40,464 bases of DNA from Syntrophobacterales bacterium (GCA_023512475.1 JAILZL010000029.1:1-40464); one strand, 5' to 3'; positions 27,655 to 36,299 are shown, counted from the stretch's first letter. Program-made: numbers and translations. The notes: generated by a model not told the origin, from the letters alone.

Positions 27655-28422
27655 TCAGGCGGCTGCCATCTCCAAAGCCACCGCCAGCCCCCGGGCCAGG
27701 TGCCGGGCCGCCCGGAAACTCTGGCGCCACAGGCGCACCAGCACGGGCAGGCGGCGGGGGTCTTCCTGCAGCCAGCCCAGGGCGTCCCGGAAGGTGGGAG
27801 GGCGGCTTTGCTCCACGGCGTGGGCGATGAAGGGGGGGATCTCCTCCCCGGCAGCATCGCTGACGGCCCTCAGGGCCAGAAAGGGGAGGCCCCGGGCCGC
27901 GGCCAGCTCCGCCAGGGCGGCGCTTTCCAGGTCCAGGATGGGGCACGGAAGCCGGGCGGCATGGGGACGGAGGAGTTTCTTGGGAGTGAGGCCCGCAGGG
28001 GAAAGGCAGGCGCCCATTCGGGCAGGGACACCGGCGGCCATCAGCCGGGCCAGCAGGGATCCAACGGCTACAAAGGGGACCGGAGCCGCGCTTTCCCGGA
28101 GTTCGCCGGCAGGTCCCACCCGGTAAAAGGCTTCGCCGATGACCAGGTCACCCACCGCCGCGGCCGGGCTCAGCGCGCCGGCAAAGCCTACGGACCAGAG
28201 GGCGGTGAGGGACTGGCGCTCCAGGAGCGCGGCGCTCACCGCCAAGGCCCCCCTCGCCCCCATGCCCGCCAGGGCCACGATCCCCCGGACAGCTCCGGTG
28301 CGAAACTCCCAGGCCGGAAAGGGGAGGCCCGGAAGTCGCCGGGCCCGGATCCGCCGCACCAGGGGGCCCACCTCCTGGGGCAGGGAGGCGATCAGGGCGA
28401 GGACAGGGAGGTTGCGGGGCAT
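27655..28422 (-). CDS. Nucleoside phosphorylase/nucleosidase (MTAN-like)
   Basis: A protein of about 255 residues with the PNP/UDP fold. It has a GMGARGALAVSAALLE segment, SVGFAGALSPAAAVGDLVIG (the family GxAG...GDlV), and LDLESAALAELAAARGLPFLALRAVSD with the conserved E and D. It resembles MTA/SAH nucleosidases and the hopanoid-associated phosphorylase HpnG; the lack of any hpn or squalene gene here makes HpnG a guess. The C-terminal helix (RQSFRAARHLARGLAVAL) is unlike MTAN. The start is taken as ATG 28422; no strong ribosome site is seen. It converges with the CruF-like gene, 13 bases apart. Confidence 0.72.
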   Translation of the reverse strand: MPRNLPVLALIASLPQEVGPLVRRIRARRLPGLPFPAWEFRTGAVRGIVALAGMGARGALAVSAALLERQSLTALWSVGFAGALSPAAAVGDLVIGEAFYRVGPAGELRESAAPVPFVAVGSLLARLMAAGVPARMGACLSPAGLTPKKLLRPHAARLPCPILDLESAALAELAAARGLPFLALRAVSDAAGEEIPPFIAHAVEQSRPPTFRDALGWLQEDPRRLPVLVRLWRQSFRAARHLARGLAVALEMAAA

Positions 28423-28578
28423 GTGTCTGGTGCCGGGGCCGGAACACTGGGGGACATCAGCCCCCGGAAATGGGCGGTGGCTTCGCCAGACCGGCACAAG
28501 CGGCCCGTCTCATCCCCGGATTCCGGGGAGGGTGTTTTTCAACCGCCTGATGGAGCTTTCCGGGAGGTATGGACCGCC

Positions 28579-29319
28579 TCAACGGGGTTTGGGCACCGGG
28601 TAGGAGGAGGGGTGCCCTCCGGCTTCCGGGGGCGGCGGCAGCTCCGGCTCGGTGGGCAGGGGCTCCCCCACCTGGCGGGGCCGGCCGAAGCGGGCCCCCT
28701 GCACCAGGAGATTGCCGCTTTTATGGATGACGGTGCGGTCGTCCAGGATGATGAGCCCGTGCCGCTCCGAAATCTCGGTATAATATTGATATTTCATCTG
28801 TTTCTGGTTGAGGCGGTATTTGAAGAACAGGAAAAAGAGCATGTAGACGGTGACGATGACCCCCAGTCCCGCCAGGATCCAGCTCAGGAGGATGAAGGTG
28901 TTGTGGCCCAGGGAGGCCAGCCAGGACATGATGTAGTCCAGGTGGTAGATGGCAAAGACCGTCACCAGCAAAAGAAAAAGGATGGCCAGAAAGGGCAGCC
29001 GCCGCACCTGGCGCACCACCGCATCCAGCTGGTTTTCCGCCTCCCCCTCCAGGGTGTCGCTCTGCTCCTCCCCCAGGAAGTAATTGAAGCCGGTGATGAT
29101 CACCCCCATGAGGAAGGTGACCACGATGGGAAAGGCGAAGGCCACGAAGAGATATTCCTTCCAGGGGAAGGGGGTATAGACCCGGTGGTATTTATCGTCC
29201 GCGGACCACAGGGCCACCACGATGAAAATGACAATCTCCAGGATGCCCAGGAGCTTGAGGTAGTCAAAGAAGAGCTTCTTGCGGTCGGCCTTGGTGAAAT
29301 ACGAGGCAAGCTTGGACAT
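28579..29319 (-). CDS. Four-helix membrane protein of unknown function
   Basis: A 246-residue protein. ATG 29319 has a GAGGGA site. Four predicted membrane helices lie near residues 18-35, 52-80, 110-140 and 145-178 (ILEIVIFIVVALW; VAFAFPIVVTFLMGVIITGF; ILFLLLVTVFAIY; WILAGLGVIVTVYMLFFLFF). The C-terminal part is soluble, with LIILDDRTVIHKSGNLLVQG and a Pro-rich tail. There are no Cys, heme or known catalytic motifs. The family is not recognised. It lies downstream of dsrE on the same strand, and its own weak promoter is possible. Confidence 0.7.
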   Translation of the reverse strand: MSKLASYFTKADRKKLFFDYLKLLGILEIVIFIVVALWSADDKYHRVYTPFPWKEYLFVAFAFPIVVTFLMGVIITGFNYFLGEEQSDTLEGEAENQLDAVVRQVRRLPFLAILFLLLVTVFAIYHLDYIMSWLASLGHNTFILLSWILAGLGVIVTVYMLFFLFFKYRLNQKQMKYQYYTEISERHGLIILDDRTVIHKSGNLLVQGARFGRPRQVGEPLPTEPELPPPPEAGGHPSSYPVPKPR

Positions 29320-29351
29320 GGGGATCCCTCGGGGGCAGATCTGCCAGATAC

Positions 29352-29380
29352 TAGATATCAAAGCCCCCGGGAGGGGTCAA
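29352..29380 (-). promoter_or_regulatory. Possible sigma-70 promoter of the four-helix protein gene
   Basis: On the minus strand: TTGACC, 17-base spacer, TATCTA. The -35 box is good and the -10 box is poor. The leader to ATG 29319 would be about 26 bases. Confidence 0.3.
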
Positions 29381-29431
29381 TGCTTTTCTGCGGCCGCACC
29401 GCCCCACCGGGGAGGGCGGCGCGGCCGGGGC

Positions 29432-29797
29432 TCAGAAGGTGAAGACCTTGTAGGCGGGGTCGGCCATGAGTTCCACCAGCTTGGTGGCCGGGGAGATGAC
29501 CGCGCCCTCGATGAGGTCGTCGGGACCGATGAGGCGCTTGTCAGCGCAGGCCTTGCAGACGTGGATGGGGGCCTTGGCGGCCAGCAGGCCGTCCAGCATC
29601 TCCTTCATGTGCTCGCCGGTGGCGGCCCGGATGCCCTCGGCCACCCCGATCTGGGCCCAGTGGATGGAGTCGTCGATGAGGAAGATCTCCACCGGGTGCC
29701 CGGCCTGGGCCATGAGGTTGGCCAGCTGCATGGCCCGCACCGCCCCCCCGGCCTTTTCGAATCCTTTGGACATGATGAACAGAAACTTCTGCGCCAT
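29432..29797 (-). CDS. DsrE/DsrF-like sulfur-carrier family protein
   Basis: A 121-residue DsrE-fold protein. The N terminus is FLFIMSKGFEKAGGAVRAMQLANLM. Two Cys, C81 and C84, sit in HVCKACADKR, the position of the active-site Cys in DsrE and YchN-type proteins. The end reads ELMADPAYKVFTF. Members relay persulfide sulfur or act as redox or small-molecule-binding proteins. Here it is 171 bases downstream of the multiheme cytochrome gene on the same strand, with two GC-rich repeats between. An AGGAGG site precedes ATG 29797. The exact reaction is unknown. Confidence 0.82.
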   Translation of the reverse strand: MAQKFLFIMSKGFEKAGGAVRAMQLANLMAQAGHPVEIFLIDDSIHWAQIGVAEGIRAATGEHMKEMLDGLLAAKAPIHVCKACADKRLIGPDDLIEGAVISPATKLVELMADPAYKVFTF

Positions 29798-29827
29798 GGC
29801 GTCCTCCTGGGCAGCAGGTCAGGGGAG

Positions 29828-29860
29828 GGGCCGGGAACCCGGGGGTCCCTGCCCCCCTCC
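29828..29860 (+). repeat. GC-rich intergenic repeat (GGGCCGGGA type)
   Basis: Begins GGGCCGGGAACCCGGGGGTC with a C-rich end; matches 7921..7954 and 18176..18214. It is read here on the plus strand, against the genes around it. Confidence 0.45.
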
Positions 29861-29929
29861 AGGTCTCCTGCTGGATGGCCACTGAGGCGAAAGCCGCAAT
29901 GACCAATCCTGGGTGCAGGGGGACGGGCC

Positions 29930-29957
29930 GGGGCCACCGCCCCTTAGCCCCTCCCCC
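29930..29957 (+). repeat. GC-rich intergenic repeat, copy 2
   Basis: Second copy of the 7..34 element, with CCCTTAGCCCC conserved. It lies within 100 bases of a GGGCCGGGA-type copy, between the cytochrome and dsrE genes. Confidence 0.45.
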
Positions 29958-29968
29958 GGTGACACATG

Positions 29969-32554
29969 TCAGGCTTTCTCCTCCGGCGGCGCGGCGCCTT
30001 TTTCCTGCTCCTCCCGGGCGACGATCTCTTTGTACCACTCGGAGTGGTGCTTCCTGGCCCAGGAGCGGCTCACCTTGCCGTCCACCAGGGCCCGCCAGGT
30101 GCCGGGGTTGGCGATGGTGCCCAGATAGGCGTGGGCGATGACCGCGGCCACGAACACCACCGCGAAGAAGCCGTGGATGGTGGAGAGGAGACAGCTCAGG
30201 CTCAGCGGCAAGCTGGTCTTGAAGATGAGCAGGATGCCGGTGAGGCCCATGATGAGGGTCAGGATGGCGGTGAACCAGAGGAAGATCTTCTGGCCGGCGT
30301 TCAGCCGCCCGGCGGGCACTTCCACCTCCTTGCCACCCAGGTAGCCGCCCCGCTTGGCCAGCCACTCCCGGTCATAGGGGGCGAAGCGGGCGTCCTTGGC
30401 CCACAGCGCCACCGCCACGATGCCCGCGGCCACGAAGATGAGCCCCGCCACCCAATGCACCACCACCGCGACCGCAGGAGAGCTGAAGAACATCCGGAGC
30501 ATGGTGACGTTGTTGAAGAAGAAGATGTAGCCGGTGAAGGCGAGCACCAGGAAGGACAGCATGCGGATGAGGTGGGTCCAGCGCTCGGTGAGGTTGAAGC
30601 GCTCGATCGTCGCCGGCTCATAGGTGAAGTCCGCGCCCTTGGGGCCCTGGCCGGTGTAGTGCAGGGTGAGGCCGAAGACCAGCAGCAGGAGCAGGATGCT
30701 CACGTAGGGGGTGAGATAGGTCTGGTGGAACTGGTTGACATAGAAGACCCAGGGCTGGCAGCCGAAGAGGCGGCCGGAGCTGATGGTGACGGGTTTGCCG
30801 TCGGGCCCGAACATGTCGGTGACAATCTGGCCCTTGAACATGTGGGCTTCGGTGGAATGGCAGTCGCCGCACCCCCGGGCGCCCAGGGCCAGGCTGGCCG
30901 GGGCGACATTGTGGTTGATGTTGAAGCCCTCGGAGTGGCCGGCCCAGGTGGTGTCCGGGCCGCTCACCAGCTCGCCCTTGTCATCCAGGTAATACATCAT
31001 GCCCCCCTTGTGGAAGAAGGGCTTGACCTGCTGGAAGCGCTTGTTCCCCTGCAGGGTCTCCTGAAAGGCCAGGAGGGCGATCCTGATCTGCTCCGGGGTG
31101 TGGAGCTCGGGTTTCTGGGGGTTTTTGGGCTGGAGCCGCTCTTTGGCCTTGTCATAGCCCTTCTTCAGCTCCCGGGCGAAGAGGGGGTAGTTGATGCCGT
31201 CCTTGTCCTGATTGGTGAAAAAGACGCTCTTGAACCGGTTCACCGGCCAGAGTTTGCCCTTCTCATCCCGCTGGTAGGAAGGCCGCCAGGTGAACTCCTC
31301 CCCGATTTTCTTGGCTCCGGGCGGGGGCACCATGGTGGGGTAATTCACCATGGCGCCGGTGGTGACATCGAAGCCCTCAAAGCCCGCCCGGTGCACCGCC
31401 GGAATGTGGCAGACCTCGCAGGCCAGCTTCTCCAGGTGGTTGGGGCGGATGGAAAGGTGCTGGGGCCGGGGCGCGCCCATGTAGCCCTGTTCGTGGCAGG
31501 CCTGGCAGTTCCGGAAGCCCACGTGATCCAGGTCATCCCGCACCGTGGAGACGTTTTCATCCCCCTTGGCGAACTGGTGCTGCAGTTTGGTGATCTTGCG
31601 GGCCGGGTCCTCGATGGCGGGGTGGCAATGGGCGCAGTTCATGCCCTGGGCGTTGTGCACGTCGTGATTGACCCGGTCGTTCCAGGAGAAGCCCCGCTTC
31701 TTGACATCGGAGATGCCGTGGCAGAAGACGCAGTTCTCCGCCGGGGGCGGGTAGGACAGATCCAGGACGATCTTGCCGTCGTCGTTGAACAGCCGGCGGT
31801 TGTAGGTGACCTTGGGCTGCTGGCCCTCCCGGACAAAGCCGCTCACCTGACCGATGCCGGAGGCGGCGGTGCCGGCCCACTTGTAATTCAGCATCTTGAG
31901 CTGCCGGGTGCGCTCGTTGAAGTTGTAGCCCGGCAGGTGGCACAGGAGGCAGTCGGCCTCCACCACGCCGGTCTTGTCCCACTGGCTCTGGTAATAGTCG
32001 CCGTCCAGGGTCTGGGCCAGCTGGGGCTCGGCCTTGAGGCGGGTATCATAGCGCCGGCCGTCCCGGTCGAATTCCAGGCCGCCGCCGCCGGGATGGCAGG
32101 AGCCGCAAGTGGGCAGGTTCATCCCCTGGGGATCCCGGGGGCCGACGCTGATCCATTCAAAGGTGGTGAGGTCAATCTGATCCGGATGCTCGTTTTTCTT
32201 TTTCGCCAACTGGCGAAACGAGGGCGGTCAGAACTTCCCCAGCATGCCGTCGGACAGCACCCAGGGCTTGGTTTTGCTGAAGTCGTCCCGGATGCGGTCC
32301 CAGCCCTGCTGGAAATGGAACCCCTTGGTGATTTCGTCATAGTTGTGGCAGGCGCCGCAGGTCTGCCGGGGACTGTAGGGCTGGTCGGCATTCTCTCCGG
32401 TTAAGGGGTTGATGATTTTCCCGTCCTCGGTCTTCAGGTGAAAGGGCACGCAGGCCCGCTCCCGGGCTCCGAGCTCGGGGGGCAGGAGCACCAGCCAGGC
32501 CGCAATGACGGCCAGGCCGCCTCCCAGGGTGAAAAGGAATCTTCTCCGGTTCAT
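29969..32554 (-). CDS. Octaheme cytochrome c / cytochrome b fusion, probable selenoprotein (Sec109)
   Basis: Read as one frame of 861 residues across a single in-frame TGA (32230..32228, residue 109). The N terminus MNRRRFLFTLGGGLAV is an RR-type signal with a membrane helix; an AGGAGG site lies upstream. Eight CXXCH motifs start at residues 66, 150, 202, 275, 307, 350, 379 and 562. From about residue 610 there is a membrane part like the FdnI/FdhI cytochrome b, with His-bearing helices (RWTHLIRML, VVHWVAGL, STIHGFFAVVF...IAHAYLG) and the end WARKHHSEWYKE. The protein can move electrons between menaquinone and extracytoplasmic partners; direction and partner are unknown. If TGA were a real stop, the second part (from TTG 32209) would have no export signal and no ATG, though it carries seven c hemes. 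Sec insertion is inferred, not proven. Confidence 0.8.
32189..32230 (-). promoter_or_regulatory. UGA codon with candidate bacterial SECIS hairpin
   Basis: After TGA (32230..32228) come nine bases. Then a perfect 7-bp stem follows: TTTCGCC (32218..32212), loop AGTT (32211..32208), GGCGAAA (32207..32201). An outer CTCG/CGAG pair (32222..32219 with 32192..32189) may extend it. The apical loop begins 16 bases past the codon and has G at its second position. Both fit the published bSECIS rules, from memory: distance 16-37, and a G among the first two loop bases. Confidence 0.65.
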
Positions 32555-32808
32555 GGCCCGAATCCTCCTGGGGAAGGGATGGGTAGCTGCCATTCTTCGG
32601 TTCTGGCGGGGGGCTCCGGCCTGCGACGGCGGGCCGGCCCCCAGCCTCCCCGTCTTCATTGCGCCCGTGGCGGATCTTCCCGCTTCCCGGGCTGCATCCC
32701 CCGGGTCCTTACGGGTCTGCGGTCCCCGATGGTCCGGAGGGGAAGGTTCTCCGGGGAGGGACCCGGCCCCCTCCCCTCCCTCCAAGGTTTTGGTGTCGCC
32801 GGACCGGC

Positions 32809-33711
32809 TCAGGCCAGCCCCGCTTTCCTCAGCTCCGTGACCACCGGCGGGATGAGGTCCGACCAGCCCAGGGGCATGAAGTGGATGCCCTGGACCATGG
32901 GGGCCATCTCTTTGGCCAGGCGCAGGGTGATCTCCAGGGCTTTTTCCTTGCGGCCCTCGGGAGGCACGGCCTCCAGCTCCCGGGTGAGCCATCTGGGCAC
33001 GGTGATGCCGGAGATGTTCTCGTTGATATAGCGGGCCATCTCCGGGGATTTGACGATGAGGAGCCCGTACATGACGGGCACTCCGAACCGCTCCGCCTTC
33101 CTGATGAAGCTTTCAAAGATGACCGGGTCAAAGACCGCCTGGGTCTGGAAGAACTGGGCCCCCTGCTCCACCTTCTTTTCCATCTTCAGGAGCTGCAAAT
33201 CCAGGGGCTCGAAGCCGGGGTTGACCACCGCGCCCAGGGCCAGGTCGGTGGGCTGGGTGAGGGGATTGCCCATCATGTCCCGGCCTTCGTTCAGCCCCCG
33301 GGCGATCTTCAGGAGCTGCACCGAGTCCACGTCAAAGACGGGCTTGGCGGAGGTGTGGTCGCCCAGGCGGATATGGTCGCCGGTGAGGCAGAGGACGTTG
33401 TCGATCCCCAGGGTGCAGGCGCTCATGAGGTCGCTCTGCAGGGCGATGCGGTTGCGGTCCCGGCAGGTGAGCTGGAAGATGGGCTCCACCCCGGCCTGTT
33501 TCAGCAGCACGCTGGCGGCCAGGGAGCCCAGGCGCATGAGGGCGCTCTGGTTGTCGGCCACGTTCACCGCGTGGACATAATCCTTGATGGCGGCGGCCTC
33601 CCGCACGAAATCCGGGAGCGGCCCGCCGTTGGTCCGGCAGCAGCCTTTGACCGGCCCCACCTCGCCGGTGAACACAAAGACACCTTTCTGGAAGAGTTCC
33701 GTGAGCTTCAT
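32809..33711 (-). CDS. metF: Methylenetetrahydrofolate reductase, catalytic subunit
   Basis: MetF reduces methylene-THF to methyl-THF, or runs in reverse during methyl oxidation, on a flavin TIM barrel. The 300 residues begin with an ELFQKGVFVFTGEVGP segment, where the family carries a catalytic Glu, and continue with VNVADNQSALMRL, FQLTCRDRNRIALQSDL, NVLCLTGDH and FFQTQAVFD. The start ATG 33711 overlaps the metV stop by one base. The MetV-MetF pair, rather than a lone NADH-type MetF, is the anaerobe form and implies another electron donor or acceptor. The octaheme cytochrome lies 254 bases downstream, but on the other side of the membrane. Confidence 0.95.
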   Translation of the reverse strand: MKLTELFQKGVFVFTGEVGPVKGCCRTNGGPLPDFVREAAAIKDYVHAVNVADNQSALMRLGSLAASVLLKQAGVEPIFQLTCRDRNRIALQSDLMSACTLGIDNVLCLTGDHIRLGDHTSAKPVFDVDSVQLLKIARGLNEGRDMMGNPLTQPTDLALGAVVNPGFEPLDLQLLKMEKKVEQGAQFFQTQAVFDPVIFESFIRKAERFGVPVMYGLLIVKSPEMARYINENISGITVPRWLTRELEAVPPEGRKEKALEITLRLAKEMAPMVQGIHFMPLGWSDLIPPVVTELRKAGLA

Positions 33712-34388
33712 CAGGCCACCCTCCCTTCCTTGATGTAGAGGGTCCGGGGTTTGGCCATCCGGCTGTAATCCTTGGGCTCCATGAAGCGCTTCAGCCTGTC
33801 CGACTCCCCCAGGGCCTTCAAGCGCTCATAGATGAGGATCCAGGCGCAGTCCCGGCTGTGATCCACCTCGCACTTGCCGGCTTCGGCGCCGCCGCAGGGG
33901 CCGTTGAGCAGGCTCTTGGCGCAGCGGGTCACCGGGCAGATGCCGCCGGTGTCGTTGAGGACGCAGTCGCCGCAGTCGGAGCACTCCTCTGTGGCCACGG
34001 CGCCGGGCACCACAGTGTCCAGATGGCCCACGGAGTTGAGGCCCACCTTCACCGGTTTGGTGAGGCCGTAGGTTTCGGTGAGGTGGCGGGTGATCTGCAC
34101 CGCGCCGCCGCAGCCCAGGACCAGAAGGGCGTCGGCCTCTTCGATCTTCTCCTTCAGGGGCTGTAAGACCGGGTCGGATTTGGCCACGTTGCAGGTGCGC
34201 TCCGGGGTGGCCTGGAAGACGATCTCCTTGCCGTGGGCCTCCAGGGTCTGGGCCAGCTGGGCCACTTCGTCCACCCCGCCGGTCTGGCAGATCTTGGCGC
34301 AGCCGTCGCAGCCCACCAGGGCCACCTTACGATGGGGCGCCAGGGCCGCCAGGACCTCCTCCAGGGGTTTCTTGGTCGTACCGATCAT
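33711..34388 (-). CDS. metV: MetV, Zn/FeS partner of MetF
   Basis: A 225-residue protein of the MTHFR C-terminal (MetV) family. It carries 13 Cys, including CDGCAKIC (C27, C30, C34), C66, C93, the CSDCGDC cluster (C136, C139, C142) and the signature CPVTRC...LLNGPCGG. MetV forms a complex with MetF and is thought to bring Zn or Fe-S centres that pass electrons to the flavin. It is the first gene of the metV-metF operon; ATG 34388 has an AGGAG site. The sigma-54 promoter at 34581..34597 and a divergent activator gene imply specific control. Confidence 0.92.
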   Translation of the reverse strand: MIGTTKKPLEEVLAALAPHRKVALVGCDGCAKICQTGGVDEVAQLAQTLEAHGKEIVFQATPERTCNVAKSDPVLQPLKEKIEEADALLVLGCGGAVQITRHLTETYGLTKPVKVGLNSVGHLDTVVPGAVATEECSDCGDCVLNDTGGICPVTRCAKSLLNGPCGGAEAGKCEVDHSRDCAWILIYERLKALGESDRLKRFMEPKDYSRMAKPRTLYIKEGRVA

Positions 34389-34580
34389 GGAATTCTCCTC
34401 ATGCCATAAATATGTCGGGCTTGGCCTTTAGGGGCCAGGTGCCTCAGAGGTTCGGAAGACCGGGGGCCTCCGCCCTCCCCCGCATTATAACAAAAGTTCA
34501 TATACGCGATGACTGTCCCTTTATTTTCCGGAAGAGCAATTCCGGTGACCCGGTGGCCGCAGGACTCCTGCCTGACCGGA

Positions 34581-34597
34581 AGCAAAAAGCCTGCCAG
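34581..34597 (-). promoter_or_regulatory. Sigma-54 promoter of metV-metF
   Basis: On the minus strand it reads CTGGCAGG-CTTT-TTGCT. The GG-N10-GC spacing is exact and the -12 box is perfect. The predicted leader to ATG 34388 is about 180 bases. No better sigma-70 promoter was found for this operon. Confidence 0.75.
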
Positions 34598-34674
34598 GGG
34601 AAACGGCGGGCCACAGCCAAAATCTGACTGCAATTTCAAGGACTTGTCCCGGAGAAGGAACGGGGGCTTGCTGA

Positions 34675-34705
34675 AGGTAAAGTTAACCGTTAACATTAGG
34701 TAAAG
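34675..34705. promoter_or_regulatory. Dyad GTTAACCGTTAAC, candidate activator site
   Basis: GTTAAC-C-GTTAAC at 34682..34694 is a perfect dyad. It is flanked by AGGTAAAG direct repeats (34675..34682 and 34698..34705). It lies about 115-120 bp upstream of the predicted start of the metV-metF message, in the gap shared with the divergent sigma-54 activator gene. It differs from the TGTTC-N8-GAACA sites. The rest of 34706..34901 is GC-rich and shows nothing else. Confidence 0.6.
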
Positions 34706-34901
34706 CAAGGGAAACAGGTGTATCCCGTGAGGGTCGAAGGGGGCGGTCAGGCCCCCTCCGCCACCCCATGGGGGGCGCAAAAATCGCGGCCAGGGTCCCC
34801 AGAGCGGGGGAGGGGAAGGCGGGGACCCCGCCGGCCAGGCGGCTGCTCCCGCCCAATAATTCCAGTAATGGCGTCAGGATTCTTACCCCCAGGCAGCGCC
34901 C

Positions 34902-36299
34902 ATGAAACGCCCCATGTCCGTGCCGCATCTCGATGATTACTGGGCCACCGTCCTCAATACCATGACGGACGGGCTGATGATCGTGGATCCCCAGGGCACC
35001 ATTCTGGCGGTCAACCGGGCCATGGAGAGTTTGACCGGCTACCCGGCGGCGGAACTGGTGGGGCAGCCCTGCTCCATCCTCGAGTGCGACGCCTGCAAGG
35101 ACCTGAAGCCCCAGGGGCCCGGCCAGCAGTGCAATCTCTTCCGGCTGGGGCAGGTGACCCGCATCCGCTGTACCCTGCGCAAAAAGGACGGCACCCCCCT
35201 CATCTTTCTCAAGAACGCCGCGGTGCTGCGGAATCAAGGAGGGCGGGTCATCGGCGGGGTGGAGACCCTCACCGACCTCACCGAGATCCTCAGCCGGGAT
35301 GAGGTCATCTGCCGGCTGCGCCGGGAGCTGGCCCGGGAGGATACGTTTCAGGGGCTCATCGGCCGCACCCCGGTGATGCGGCAGCTGTTTCAACTCCTCA
35401 GAAGCGCCGCCGCCTCCGAGGCCCCGGTCCTCCTCACCGGAGAGTCCGGCACCGGCAAGGAACTGGCGGCCGCCGCCCTGCACCACTTAAGTCCCCGGGC
35501 CCGGGGCCCCTTCATCCGGGTGAACAGCGCCGCCCTGACCGAATCCCTGCTGGAAAGCGAGCTCTTCGGGCATGTGAAGGGGGCCTTCACCGGCGCCGAC
35601 CGTACCCGGGTGGGGCGCTTTGAGGCGGCCCACGGGGGGTCCATCTTCCTGGATGAGATCGGGGATCTGCCCCTCACCACCCAGGCCAAGCTGCTGAGGG
35701 TGCTGCAAGAGAAGACCATCGAGCGGGTGGGGGACCACACGCCCATCCCGGTGGATGCGCGCATCATCACCGCCACCAACCAGGATCTGGCCCGGCTCAT
35801 GGCCCAGGGGCGCTTCCGGGAGGACCTCTTCTACCGCATCGGCGTCATCCCCATCCACCTGCCGCCCTTGCGGGAGCGCCGGGAGGACATCCCCCTGCTG
35901 GCCGAAACCTTCATCCAGCGGGCGGCCCTGAAAAGCGGCAAGGCCATCACCGGCCTGAGCAAGCCGGCCCTGGACCGGCTGTTGGCCTATGAGTGGCCGG
36001 GGAATGTCCGGGAACTCATGAACGTCATTGACTACGCCTTTGTGTTGTGCCCCCAGGGCCTCATCGAGCCGGAGCACCTGCCGGCTTCCTTGGCCGGCGG
36101 CACCGCCGCCCTCCCCCCGCCCTGGCAGCCCCGAGGCGGCCAAAACCGGGCGGAGCGCCGGGAACTCCTGCTCCAGGCCCTCATCCGGGCCGGCGGCAGA
36201 AAGGCGGAAGCGGCGCGGCTGTTGGGAATCAGCCGGGTCACTTTGTGGAAATGGCTGAAGGAATGCGACCTGACGGGGGAGACCGGGGGGCGGAACTGA
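34902..36299 (+). CDS. PAS-type sigma-54-dependent activator with Cys cluster
   Basis: A 465-residue enhancer-binding protein. Residues 10-130 form a PAS domain that contains Cys57, Cys62, Cys65, Cys77 and Cys90; C62-x2-C65 could hold a metal or Fe-S cluster or form a thiol switch. The AAA+ domain runs from about 150 to 390, with Walker A GESGTGKE (180-187), the sigma-54 contact loop GAFTGA (227-232), Walker B SIFLDEIG (247-254) and the R-finger region [12 protein letters not shown] Fis-type helix-turn-helix ends the chain ([20 protein letters not shown]). There is no receiver domain, so the PAS domain itself should sense the signal. It is divergent from metV-metF and is the best candidate activator of that operon. 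Confidence 0.93.
   Translation: MKRPMSVPHLDDYWATVLNTMTDGLMIVDPQGTILAVNRAMESLTGYPAAELVGQPCSILECDACKDLKPQGPGQQCNLFRLGQVTRIRCTLRKKDGTPLIFLKNAAVLRNQGGRVIGGVETLTDLTEILSRDEVICRLRRELAREDTFQGLIGRTPVMRQLFQLLRSAAASEAPVLLTGESGTGKELAAAALHHLSPRARGPFIRVNSAALTESLLESELFGHVKGAFTGADRTRVGRFEAAHGGSIFLDEIGDLPLTTQAKLLRVLQEKTIERVGDHTPIPVDARIITATNQDLARLMAQGRFREDLFYRIGVIPIHLPPLRERREDIPLLAETFIQRAALKSGKAITGLSKPALDRLLAYEWPGNVRELMNVIDYAFVLCPQGLIEPEHLPASLAGGTAALPPPWQPRGGQNRAERRELLLQALIRAGGRKAEAARLLGISRVTLWKWLKECDLTGETGGRN

Noticed and set aside
27655-28422. Call as HpnG of hopanoid synthesis
   Set aside because: The fold fits, but no squalene or other hopanoid gene is in the window and the C-terminal part differs from MTAN types; kept as a general nucleosidase.
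32209-32230. Separate downstream cytochrome gene starting at TTG 32209
   Set aside because: It would need a rare TTG start inside a stem-loop with no good ribosome site, and it would lack an export signal for seven c hemes; one read-through protein explains the data better.
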